From NCBI GenBank assembly GCA_025360745.1, contig JANYBP010000123.1:1-36482 (forward strand): DNA of 36,482 bases, read 5' to 3'. Shown here piece by piece: positions 1 through 8,063 of the stretch; position 1 is the stretch's first letter, and each line of letters opens with the position of its first letter. The stretch comes from a bacterium (GTDB lineage Bacteria; Verrucomicrobiota; Kiritimatiellia; CAIKKV01; CAIYGI01). Under the pieces are notes generated by a model. The model ran no database searches and had not been told where the DNA came from. It worked only from the letters and a program-made list of their open reading frames with translations. The translations under genes were made by a program, and so were the position numbers.

Positions 1-255
1 ACCATAAGTTCTTCCGCGTCCGCACAACGCCGTAACGGCTCCCCGGCCACACGGAACCAACAATTCTCAGTATGGCCTCTAGAATACGGACGACACGGAG
101 GTCGTCCCTCCATTCACGAAAACACCCGTGATTCCCAAGTTTTTGGAGGGACGACCTCCGTGTCGTCCGTATTCTAGAGGCCATACTGAGAATTGTTGGT
201 TCCGTGTGGCCGGGGAGCCGTTACGGCGTTGTGCGGACGCGGAAGAACTTATGGT
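1..255. repeat. Perfect 112-bp fold-back inverted repeat
   Basis: Bases 1-112 are the exact reverse complement of 144-255, with a 31-base spacer (113-143). The right arm contains the last codons and stop of the leftward cytochrome gene; the left arm therefore holds a mirrored copy ending in a plus-strand TAA at 33-35. The inner part of each arm also carries a small hairpin (GGACGAC / GTCGTCC around loop ACGGAG) followed by CCTCCA. The left arm begins at the window edge and may extend further. It may be a real inverted duplication, a pair of convergent paralogs with identical 3' ends, or an assembly fold-back at a contig end. Confidence 0.95.
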
Positions 256-2551
256 CGGCGTCGCGCGGCGATATCAGACGGTAGAACCAGGCGTTGGAAC
301 TGACGAAGGAGGATCCCACGTTGGTCCAGCCCGGCGGGGTCCCGATGTCGCTGACGGACTGGAACTGCTGCGTCACGCCCATCGTTTGCGGCACATAGCC
401 CAGTTCGAAGGCGGGCAGGATGTAGACCTGGTTTGTCTCCGGCGCCGAAGCCGCATTGAGCGGATCGCTGCCGGCCTGTAGTTCGGCCAGATCCCAGAGC
501 CCGTCGCCATCGCTGTCCGGGTTGTTCGGATTGGTCCCGGCGGCCATCTCCTGAAGATCGGTGAGCCCGTCGTGGTCCGAATCGCTGGTTCCGTTTGCCG
601 TGGTCAGGTTTCCGAAATTGGCGATTTCCCAGGCATCCCGCAGTCCGTCGTGATCCACGTCAATGCCGCCCTTCAAGTCATCGATCGAAGCGCGCAGAAT
701 GGCGGTGATATACTTCGGATTGTGTACTCCCAGACTTCCGTCGTTTACGACGGCAAGCCAATTATAGCGGGCCGCCCGCTTGCTGTAGTCCGGGCCGCTG
801 CTTGTCAGTCCGGTCGTGGGCCACCCGGTGGTGGAAATATTAGTGCCGCTGTATGGCGGCAGCATGCTGGCCAATTGGAACAGCATATCGCTGACTTCTT
901 TTTGGACGCCTTCAACAACGCCGTCCTGATCGTAGTCCTCACCGCCGAAGTTGAAGGATTCGATCTCGCCGTGGCACCCCAGACACGCTTTGGTCAGTTC
1001 CACGCTGGAGGTCGGGCTGGAAGACCATCCGATCATCCATGTATGGCCGCCCACCTTGTTCATGGCCGGACCATTGGTGGGCGTATCCTGCATGTGGCAG
1101 GTGACGCAGGTGTCTTCCACGACATCCCAATGGCGCGAGGACGGCATATTCATTCCGTACTGAATGGCGTTCGTGCCGAACAGCATGTCGCCCTGCACGC
1201 CGTAGTGCGGGCCGCCGAATCCTCGCGACGATTCGTAGACATTGACCCGGTCATTCGCGTTGTAACGGTCATGGTGGCAACGCATGCAAAGAACTCCTTC
1301 GCCGCCTTTGGCAACGATGGCGCCGCTCGTAAAAGTGAAGTTCGTGAAGTTCCGCACCTGGGAATCTCCCATGCCCTTGCTATGGGGGTCATGACAGGCG
1401 GCGCAGGCGATGCCTTCGTTGTAAGTGCCGCGCGTGGGGACAATGTGTCCGTTGAAATCCACGCCGGGATCGTTCGCGTCGATGAAGCCTTTGGTGGTGT
1501 GACATGCGCCGCCGCAGCTGGCGCGGCTTGAGAAGGCATCGGGGCCCAGGGCATGCATCGTCTGGCCCCACTCGTAATTCTTCACATGATTGGTCGGTTT
1601 GTCGTGGCACTGGCCGCAGTTTCCGGCGCTGAGCGAGATGCCGATCATATTGGTGACGCCGCCGCTCAGCATGTGACGCCGTCCGGGGCCGTGGCAGTTT
1701 TCACACTGGATGTTGGCTTTGACCTGCAGCGTGGCGGGCATGGCGTCCCAGTTGTTGGTGACGCTGGGAGAGGCCATGTTCGTCGGGAAGGTCCAGCCGA
1801 CCGACAAGGCCACATCGTCGAAGCCCCCGTTGGTCGCGGCCGGGTTTGTATCGTAACCCAGCACATGACACGAGACGCACGAGGCTTTGAAGGCGGCGCC
1901 GTCCGAACCGTTGATCTTGCGCTTGAAGGCGTCGGCGTGCGCCGTCTGCGTGAAGGCGGGGATCTTGTCCGCGTGGCACAGTTCGCATCCGAAATCGGCT
2001 TCGCCATACATGCCCTGATAACTTGAACCGTAGACCATGTTCGTTACCGCGATCGTTTTGTTCGTCAGCATGATCATGGCGACAACGGTATAATCGCCTT
2101 TGCTGGTGGAGCCCACCACATCCGGCACGAGTTTCGTGCGACCGGCGACGTCGAACGACAACCGGTCGCCGCCATCGTAGGTCGGCAGGTTGGTCAAGGG
2201 GCTGGACTGTAGCGCCGCGGTCGAGCCGGTCGGTCGGGTGGCCAGCGTCCAGGTCATCTGTGTGACCACCGTGCCCTTCGTCACCAGGGCCTCCAGGTAG
2301 GCCGGTTGCCCGATGCCCACATCCTGCACGCCGGCGGCGAGCTGCGTCGTGTTGGTCAGCCCGTAGACGGACAGTTCTCCCGGCGTCAGGGGCCGGAAGG
2401 AAATTTTCACCACCGGATCGGCGGCCCGGATATTCCACACCCCCAGCAGGAAAACGGCCGCCAAGGCGACCGCTCCGCGCCAGTTTCGCATGCGGTAGCG
2501 GTTCGCGAGCAAGTTTGACATACCCACCATGTTGACATCGCGTTTTTTCAT
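221..2551 (-). CDS. Nonaheme cytochrome c with C-terminal calcium-binding (TSP3-like) repeats
   Basis: A secreted multiheme cytochrome of about 776 residues. I see eight CXXCH heme sites (CELCH, CVSCH, CENCH, CGQCH, CAACH, CMRCH, CVTCH, CLGCH) and one CX3CH site (CGGACH), so nine probable hemes. The first ones are arranged like the cytochrome c554 family. A hydrophobic stretch before IRAADP near the N-terminus looks like a signal sequence. After the heme region come Asp-rich repeats (DVDHDGLRD, DSDHDGLTD, DSDGDGLWD) typical of thrombospondin type 3 calcium-binding modules, then a short C-terminal region ending FFRVRTTP. The start at 2551 is chosen because an AAAGGGG-type ribosome site lies just upstream. 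It probably acts in periplasmic or outer-surface electron transfer; its donor and acceptor are unknown. No partner oxidoreductase is adjacent. Confidence 0.88.
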   Translation of the reverse strand: MKKRDVNMVGMSNLLANRYRMRNWRGAVALAAVFLLGVWNIRAADPVVKISFRPLTPGELSVYGLTNTTQLAAGVQDVGIGQPAYLEALVTKGTVVTQMTWTLATRPTGSTAALQSSPLTNLPTYDGGDRLSFDVAGRTKLVPDVVGSTSKGDYTVVAMIMLTNKTIAVTNMVYGSSYQGMYGEADFGCELCHADKIPAFTQTAHADAFKRKINGSDGAAFKASCVSCHVLGYDTNPAATNGGFDDVALSVGWTFPTNMASPSVTNNWDAMPATLQVKANIQCENCHGPGRRHMLSGGVTNMIGISLSAGNCGQCHDKPTNHVKNYEWGQTMHALGPDAFSSRASCGGACHTTKGFIDANDPGVDFNGHIVPTRGTYNEGIACAACHDPHSKGMGDSQVRNFTNFTFTSGAIVAKGGEGVLCMRCHHDRYNANDRVNVYESSRGFGGPHYGVQGDMLFGTNAIQYGMNMPSSRHWDVVEDTCVTCHMQDTPTNGPAMNKVGGHTWMIGWSSSPTSSVELTKACLGCHGEIESFNFGGEDYDQDGVVEGVQKEVSDMLFQLASMLPPYSGTNISTTGWPTTGLTSSGPDYSKRAARYNWLAVVNDGSLGVHNPKYITAILRASIDDLKGGIDVDHDGLRDAWEIANFGNLTTANGTSDSDHDGLTDLQEMAAGTNPNNPDSDGDGLWDLAELQAGSDPLNAASAPETNQVYILPAFELGYVPQTMGVTQQFQSVSDIGTPPGWTNVGSSFVSSNAWFYRLISPRDADHKFFRVRTTP

Positions 2552-3176
2552 ATAACCACGCCCCTTTTTTGTGAAATCCCAACCCCTCGCCAAAACGTTC
2601 CGGGTCCGCCCCGCTATCAAAGTCCCCGTCAGTCAAGGCAGACTAGCCCCCGCAGCGCCCCGTCTGAACGCCTTCGCGTGCGGCCATTACCGCTGCCCTG
2701 TGTCGTATTCTCGCATAATGCGCGCCGCGCCGCAAGTTGGATAAATCTACGAATTACCGGACGCCGACGCGGCGGCCCTGGTCTCCTCGCCTGGCGTGTC
2801 TGCCAGGGGGTGTTGTCGAAGCGATTTCGACACGCTGACGCGGCCGGCACGGAGGCCCGGCCCTCCAGCGGCCATCCGCGGTAACCGCGAGAGGATGCTT
2901 CTCCGTCACCTGCGCGGGATTAATCCTCCACATACCAGCGAACATCATCGAGAGCCACGAGCGGATACTTCTGGAGGGCTGGCCTCTGTGCCGGCCGCGT
3001 GGGTGTGAAGCAAAATCGCCAAGGTTGGTGGACCGGAACGACGCCAGGCGAGGATTTGGTTGGCGGCTTATGCCTTGAACCTGGCGCCACGATGTAGTAG
3101 GATAAAACTTCGCTGGTGGAAGTCTGTGTTGTGCGGCGGCGGGATCGGCCTGCGATCCCATCGGGAGGGGCGTAAA
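2552..3176. other. Divergent intergenic region with REP-like hairpins
   Basis: About 625 bases without a convincing gene lie between the leftward cytochrome and the rightward heme operon, so promoters for both should be here; I cannot pick reliable boxes. The main structure is an inverted pair of hairpin repeats at 2838-2868 and 2971-3000. Open frames in this stretch are antisense extensions or lack any recognisable domain. Confidence 0.6.
2838..3000. repeat. Inverted pair of REP-like hairpins
   Basis: The left copy (2838-2868) has a GGCCGG / CCGGCC stem around CACGGAGGC, followed by CTCCAG. The right copy (2971-3000) is its near reverse complement with one indel and a few substitutions. The same design, with a different stem but the same CACGGAGG loop and CCTCCA tail, occurs inside the arms at 88-112 and 144-168. 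This suggests a dispersed palindromic repeat family. Confidence 0.7.
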
Positions 3177-4028
3177 TTGCGCATCGAACTTATAGTGGCG
3201 GTTGTGGGCGTCGCGTGTTACGTAGCCGCGGCGCTGCTGGCGTTGTTTTCGCTGCTTGGCAGCCGGCCGGGCGGCGAACGCGCTTCGTTTGGGCTGATGG
3301 CCGTGGGCGGCGCCGCCCTGGCCGGCCTGCTTGTGTTGGGCGGCGCACGCTGCGCTTCGATTTCCGTCTTCAACCGCTTCGACGCCATGGCCTGCTATGC
3401 GCTGGCCCTCAGCGGCGCCTACCTGCTGCTGACCCTCTTCCGCTATACGCGCGGAATCGGCGGCATCATTATTCCCTATGCCGCCATCATTCTCCTGTGC
3501 GGTATCTCGGCCCTCGGGAAAGGGGCCGCGGCGACGGTTCCCGTGCAGGGCCCGTGGCTGATGGCGCATGTGCTGACGGCCTATGCCGCATATGGCGTAT
3601 TCACCCTGGCCAGCATCTGCGCGGCGATCTATCTGATGCAGGACAGCAGTCTCAAGCGCAAGCGCTGCGGCGTCGTCTGGGAAAGGCTGCCCTCCCTGGA
3701 AACGCTCGACCAGCTCATGAGCCGCCTGGTCGGTCTGGCGTTCCTGCTGTTCAGCGTCGCGATCATAGCCGGGTTCATCCTGGTGCATGCCAGCGGCGGG
3801 GGCGACGAATGGTTCACCGATCCGAAGGTCGGCGCCAGCGTGGCCACCTGGATTCTGCTGGCCGTGCTGGTGCACATGCGGGCCAGCGTCGACCGCCATG
3901 GAAGGGGCGTGGCGCTGCTCACGGTGACGGGACTGGCCTGTCTGCTCTTTACGTTCGTCGGCGTGCATCTGATCGCCGGCTCCGTGCATGCCTATCTGCG
4001 GGTTTTCGGAGGCTTGCCCGGACCATGA
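3177..4028 (+). CDS. hemX: HemX/CcsA-family membrane protein
   Basis: A polytopic membrane protein of about 283 residues in the HemX/CcsA cytochrome c assembly family. It shows about eight hydrophobic segments, a His in PWLMAHV, the segment VATWILLAVLVHMR and the C-terminal GVHLIAGSVHAYL, all in the places where this family keeps its histidines. I chose the TTG at 3177 because GGGAGGGG lies six bases before it; an earlier ATG at 3060 has no ribosome site and adds a non-membrane leader. It overlaps hemA by four bases (ATGA). HemX proteins next to hemA are linked to control of glutamyl-tRNA reductase levels or to heme handling; CcsA proteins export and attach heme to cytochromes c. Sequence alone does not separate these roles. 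Confidence 0.8.
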   Translation: MRIELIVAVVGVACYVAAALLALFSLLGSRPGGERASFGLMAVGGAALAGLLVLGGARCASISVFNRFDAMACYALALSGAYLLLTLFRYTRGIGGIIIPYAAIILLCGISALGKGAAATVPVQGPWLMAHVLTAYAAYGVFTLASICAAIYLMQDSSLKRKRCGVVWERLPSLETLDQLMSRLVGLAFLLFSVAIIAGFILVHASGGGDEWFTDPKVGASVATWILLAVLVHMRASVDRHGRGVALLTVTGLACLLFTFVGVHLIAGSVHAYLRVFGGLPGP

Positions 4029-5377
4029 CCGCGGCCGTCGTCGGACTCAGTTTCCGGACAGCGCCCATCGAGTTGCGGGAGCAAGCGGCCTTCCGCGCCG
4101 ATGAAGCGCCGGTGGCGCTCCAGCGCATCGGCGCCGCCTTTCCCGGCGCCGAACTGGTGCTGGTCTCGACCTGCAACCGCACGGAGCTCTATCTGTCCGG
4201 CATCGATGTGGACGCGAACAAGGGGCGGCTTGTGAGCCTGCTGCTGAAGACTCCCGCCGGAGTCGCGCCGGCCGACGCCGAGCCGCATTTCTACGTCAAG
4301 CGCGACCTCGAAGCCGTCGAACACCTGATTTCAGTGGCGGCCAGCCTCGACGCGATGGTCGTGGGGGAGACCGAGATTCTGGGGCAGGTCAAGCAGGCGC
4401 TGCTGCTCGCCGAGCAGACCGGGACGACCGGCAAGGTGCTGCATCCGCTTTTCCAGCAGGCGTTCAAGACCGCCAAGCGGGTCCATTCCGAAACCGATAT
4501 CTGCCGCGGCCGGGTATCGGTCAGTTCGCTGGCCGTGGAGTTCGCCGAGAAAGTCTTCGACAATCTCGGCGCCAAGACCGTCATGCTGGTCGGCGCCGGA
4601 GAAACGGCCGAACTGGCGCTTAAGAGCCTGATGGATCGCGGCGCGCGGGATGTACTGGTGCTTAACCGTTCGGCGGAACGCGGGCAGGCGCTGGCGGACC
4701 GCTGCGGAGGCCGGGCGATCCAATTCGATCTGCTTGACGATTATCTTCCGCGCGCCGACATCGTGATCAGTTCCACCAGCGCGCCGCATTTCGTGATCCA
4801 TGCCGCCGCCGTGCAGCGGGCGGTCGCGATCCGGCGCGGCCGTCCGATGCTGCTGGTGGATATCGCCGTGCCCCGCGACATCGACCCGGCGGTCGGCCAG
4901 ATCAAGGATGTATACCTTTACTACATAGACGATTTGCACCGCATCGCCGTGAGCAATCTCGCGAAACGCCAGACGGCGGTGGAGCAGGCTTGGAAGATCG
5001 TGCGGGAAGGCGTCGCCGAAGCGGCGGCGATGTTCGAAGGCCCCGGCTTGCGTCTGCTCTTGCGGAAATTCGACGAGCACGGACGGGAAGTCTGCGAAAC
5101 GGCGCTCCAGCGGGCGCTCGCCAGGGAAAAGCTGGCCGCGCTGCCCGAACCCTGCCGGGAGGAGATCCGGGCGCTCGCGCAGAAAATCGTCGGCAAAATG
5201 CTGGCCCAGCCGCGGGAAGCGGTCAAGCGCGCCGCCCGCAACGGCGAATTGGAAAACTATACGCGGGTCGTCAACGACCTGTTCGGCTTCGATACGAAGG
5301 CTGCCGGCGCTGTGAAAATGGAAACGGGACCGGCCGCGCCGGAACCCGCGGACGGACGGAAAGGATCGAACACATGA
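4025..5377 (+). CDS. hemA: Glutamyl-tRNA reductase
   Basis: This 450-residue enzyme reduces glutamyl-tRNA to glutamate-1-semialdehyde with NADPH, the first committed step of tetrapyrrole synthesis. Visible signatures are GLSFRTAPIE at the N-terminus, the catalytic cysteine in STCNRTELY, VVGETEILGQVK, the NADPH-binding GAGETAELAL, and a helical dimerisation domain at the C-terminus. The length is normal for the family. The ATG overlaps the hemX stop and its own stop overlaps the ahbC start, so translation is probably coupled. The next enzyme, HemL, is encoded at the other end of the cluster. Confidence 0.97.
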   Translation: MTAAVVGLSFRTAPIELREQAAFRADEAPVALQRIGAAFPGAELVLVSTCNRTELYLSGIDVDANKGRLVSLLLKTPAGVAPADAEPHFYVKRDLEAVEHLISVAASLDAMVVGETEILGQVKQALLLAEQTGTTGKVLHPLFQQAFKTAKRVHSETDICRGRVSVSSLAVEFAEKVFDNLGAKTVMLVGAGETAELALKSLMDRGARDVLVLNRSAERGQALADRCGGRAIQFDLLDDYLPRADIVISSTSAPHFVIHAAAVQRAVAIRRGRPMLLVDIAVPRDIDPAVGQIKDVYLYYIDDLHRIAVSNLAKRQTAVEQAWKIVREGVAEAAAMFEGPGLRLLLRKFDEHGREVCETALQRALAREKLAALPEPCREEIRALAQKIVGKMLAQPREAVKRAARNGELENYTRVVNDLFGFDTKAAGAVKMETGPAAPEPADGRKGSNT

Positions 5378-6567
5378 TCGGAATTTCCAAACTTTATTGC
5401 GGAACCGTCGAAGCCTCCGATCCGTTGCGTTACGGGCGTCGTTCGAAGGATCTGCCCTCGCACTTGCTTCAGTTTTCGGCGGACAAGAAGCCGGTCGTGG
5501 TCTGGAACGTGGGTCGGCGCTGCAACCTGCGCTGCGTACACTGCTATTCCCAGTCGCGGGACGAGAATTATCCCGACGAACTGTCGCACGAGGACGGCCT
5601 GCGTCTGCTGGCCGATCTGGCGGACTTCGGCGCGCCGGTCGTGCTTTTCTCGGGCGGCGAACCGTTGCTCCGTCCGGACATCTTCGAGCTGATCGCCTAC
5701 GCCACCAGCCGGAAAATGCGGGCCGTGGTCTCGACCAACGGCACCTTGATCACCCCGGACATCGCGGCGCGGCTCAAGGATGCCGGGCTTTCCTATGTCG
5801 GCATCAGCCTGGACGGGCTGGAGGCGACCAATGACCGCTTCCGCGGCGTCAAGGGCGCGTTCCGGATGGCGCTGGACGGCGTCCAGAACTGCCTGCGCAC
5901 GGGGGTCAAGGTCGGCCTGCGCTTCACCATGACGCGCGCGAATTTTCGCGATGTCGGCGGCATCCTCGACCTGATCGAAAAAGAGGGCATTCCCCGCGCC
6001 TGCTTCTATCACCTCGTCTACGCCGGGCGCGGCAGCAAGCTGATCCACGAGGCCCGCATGTCTCATGAGGAGACGCGCAGCACCGTGGATCTGATCCTGG
6101 CCCGCACGAAGGCCTTCCACGACCAGGGCAAGCCGGTGGAAGTTTTGACCGTGGATAATCACACCGACGGCCCATACATCTATCTGCGCCTGCTGCAGGA
6201 GGATCCCCAGCGGGCGGAGGCGGCGCTTAAACTGCTCAAGATGAACGGCGGCAACAGCACCGGCATCGGCATCGGTTGCGTAAGCTGGGACGGCTCCGTG
6301 CATCCGGACCAGTTCTGGAGGCATTATTCGTTTGGCAACGTCAGGGAGCGGCCCTTCAGCGCGATCTGGACGGACACCTCGGAACCGCTGCTGGGCAAGT
6401 TGCGGGACCGCAAGAAATACCTGAAGGGCCGTTGCGGCGGCTGCAAGTGGCTGGATATCTGCAACGGCAACTTCCGTGTCCGGGCCGAGGCGGTGACCGG
6501 CGATGTCTGGGCGCCCGAACCCGACTGCTATCTGAGCGACAAGGAAATCGGCTATGAACAACCCTGA
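5374..6567 (+). CDS. ahbC: AhbC, 12,18-didecarboxysiroheme deacetylase (radical SAM)
   Basis: A 397-residue radical SAM enzyme that removes the two acetate side chains from 12,18-didecarboxysiroheme to give Fe-coproporphyrin III in the siroheme-dependent heme pathway. The N-terminus MIGISKLYCGTVEASDPLRY is characteristic of AhbC. The cluster cysteines are C50, C54 and C57 in RRCNLRCVHCY, followed by the SAM motif SGGEPLL. A C-terminal SPASM-like region holds more cysteines (GIGCVSWDG, RCGGCKWLDIC, EPDCYL) for auxiliary iron-sulfur clusters. The start overlaps the hemA stop (ATGA) and the end overlaps ahbD by 14 bases. Adjacent ahbD, ahbA-ahbB and cbiK support this over the related NirJ. Confidence 0.93.
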   Translation: MIGISKLYCGTVEASDPLRYGRRSKDLPSHLLQFSADKKPVVVWNVGRRCNLRCVHCYSQSRDENYPDELSHEDGLRLLADLADFGAPVVLFSGGEPLLRPDIFELIAYATSRKMRAVVSTNGTLITPDIAARLKDAGLSYVGISLDGLEATNDRFRGVKGAFRMALDGVQNCLRTGVKVGLRFTMTRANFRDVGGILDLIEKEGIPRACFYHLVYAGRGSKLIHEARMSHEETRSTVDLILARTKAFHDQGKPVEVLTVDNHTDGPYIYLRLLQEDPQRAEAALKLLKMNGGNSTGIGIGCVSWDGSVHPDQFWRHYSFGNVRERPFSAIWTDTSEPLLGKLRDRKKYLKGRCGGCKWLDICNGNFRVRAEAVTGDVWAPEPDCYLSDKEIGYEQP

Positions 6568-7642
6568 CAGCCTGCGCCTCGTCTTCTGGGAACTGACCGC
6601 GCGCTGCAATTTGAAGTGCGTGCATTGCCGCGCCGAGGCCAAGGACGATTTCGTGGCCGGGGAACTGACCACCGCGGAAATTCTCGCGGTGGCCCGCGAC
6701 ATTCGGGACGCCGGCGATCCCATCCTGATCCTGACCGGCGGCGAGCCGCTGGTCAGGAAGGATTTCTTTGAAATCGCCGGGGCCTGCGTCGGCATGTTCA
6801 GCCGGGTGGCGCTGGCGACCAACGGCACGCTGGTGGATGACGAGATCGCCCGCCGCATTGTCGGCAGCGGCATTCAGCGGGTCAGCGTAAGTCTGGACGG
6901 CGCCAAGGCCGCGACGCATGACGCCTTCCGGGGTGTGCCCGGCAGCTTCGAGGCCACCGTGCGCGGGTATGACGCGATGCTGCGCGCCGGCGCTTCGCTG
7001 CAGGTCAACGCCACCGTTTCCAGGCACAATCTCGGCGAAGTCGAAGAGCTGCTGAATTTCGTGCTCGCGCGCAAGGCCGCCGCCTTTCATGTGTTTGCCC
7101 TGGTGCCCGTCGGCTGCGGCGCCCAGATCGGCGACGACGCGCGCCTTTCGCCCGCGCAGATGAACGAATTCCTGCGCTGGTTGTTTTTGAAATCGATCGA
7201 GTTGCGCGATCGCATTCACATCAAGGCCACTTGCGCTCCCCAGTATTACAGGATCATGCGTGAGGTTTCGCGCGAAAAAGGTCTCGCCATGCCCGAGGCC
7301 GGACCTGGGCACGGGATGCAGGCCATGACGCGCGGCTGTCTGGCGGGTTCGGCCGTCTGCTTCATCTCGCGCACGGGCGATGTGCAGCCCTGCGGCTACC
7401 TGCCCCTGTGCGTGGGCAATGTCAGAAAGACGAAATTCGGCGAGATATGGAGGGAGGCGGATGTCTTTCAAGCCCTGCGCGATCCCGCCGGCTTGAAGGG
7501 TAAATGCCATGCCTGCGGCTATCGCAGAATCTGCGCCGGCTGCCGCGCCCGCTCTTTCGCCGAAAACGCCGATTTTCTCGGCGAGGATCCCGACTGCGAC
7601 TTCGAGCCGGGCCGCCAGGATCAGACACTGCCGGTGCTTTGA
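6554..7642 (+). CDS. ahbD: AhbD, heme synthase (Fe-coproporphyrin III decarboxylase, radical SAM)
   Basis: A 362-residue radical SAM enzyme that oxidatively decarboxylates two propionates of Fe-coproporphyrin III to vinyls, yielding heme b. The cluster site is C18, C22 and C25 (TARCNLKCVHCRAEA), then TGGEPLVRKDFF. The C-terminal SPASM-type region has cysteines in RGCLAGSAVC, VQPCGYLP, KCHACGYRRICAGC and DPDCDF. It starts inside the end of ahbC, so the two are co-translated. This is the last step of the pathway encoded in this cluster. Confidence 0.93.
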   Translation: MNNPDSLRLVFWELTARCNLKCVHCRAEAKDDFVAGELTTAEILAVARDIRDAGDPILILTGGEPLVRKDFFEIAGACVGMFSRVALATNGTLVDDEIARRIVGSGIQRVSVSLDGAKAATHDAFRGVPGSFEATVRGYDAMLRAGASLQVNATVSRHNLGEVEELLNFVLARKAAAFHVFALVPVGCGAQIGDDARLSPAQMNEFLRWLFLKSIELRDRIHIKATCAPQYYRIMREVSREKGLAMPEAGPGHGMQAMTRGCLAGSAVCFISRTGDVQPCGYLPLCVGNVRKTKFGEIWREADVFQALRDPAGLKGKCHACGYRRICAGCRARSFAENADFLGEDPDCDFEPGRQDQTLPVL

Positions 7643-7649
7643 ATTATTT

Positions 7650-7991
7650 ATGAAAAAAGACAGCCCCAGATTCGCGGGCGATGCCAGGACGCTCCAGGCC
7701 ATGCTCGACATCTTTTGCCGGGACAAGCACGGGAGCGCGGGAGCGCTTTGCCCCGAATGCATCGAACTGCTCGATTACGCCATGGCCAAACTGGTCAAGT
7801 GCCCGTTTGGCGAGGAAAAACCCTCCTGCGCCCGCTGTACGGTCCATTGCTACCAGCCGGCCATGCGCGCCCGCGCACAAGAAGTTATGAAGCATGCGGG
7901 TCCGCGGATGCTGAAAAGCCATCCGATCCTGGCGGCCCGGCACATGCTGCATGGCGTTCTGCGCAAACCCCGGCAAAAATCCGTGAAATAA
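7650..7991 (+). CDS. ygbA: YgbA-like nitrous oxide-stimulated promoter family protein
   Basis: A 113-residue soluble protein matching the YgbA family: LCPECIELLDYA, KCPFGEEKPSCARCTVHCY, MKHAGPRMLKSHPILAARH. The many cysteines suggest metal or iron-sulfur binding. In enterobacteria ygbA is induced by nitric oxide through NsrR. Its place directly after two radical SAM heme enzymes (seven bases after ahbD) suggests a role in coping with NO or in iron-sulfur or heme homeostasis; the link to this pathway is inference. The start is the ATG at 7650, just after the ahbD stop; the ribosome site is weak. Confidence 0.85.
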   Translation: MKKDSPRFAGDARTLQAMLDIFCRDKHGSAGALCPECIELLDYAMAKLVKCPFGEEKPSCARCTVHCYQPAMRARAQEVMKHAGPRMLKSHPILAARHMLHGVLRKPRQKSVK

Positions 7992-8063
7992 TAACGTTTG
8001 CCCGTAAATGCGCGGCAGCGTAAGTTCTGTTCGCAACCTGTGACCGGCGAGGTTCGATTGTCC

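Noticed and set aside
2754..3989. A 411-residue minus-strand frame covering hemX and the upstream intergenic region
   Set aside because: His/Gln/Arg-rich shadow sequence without domains, opposite a clear membrane protein gene.
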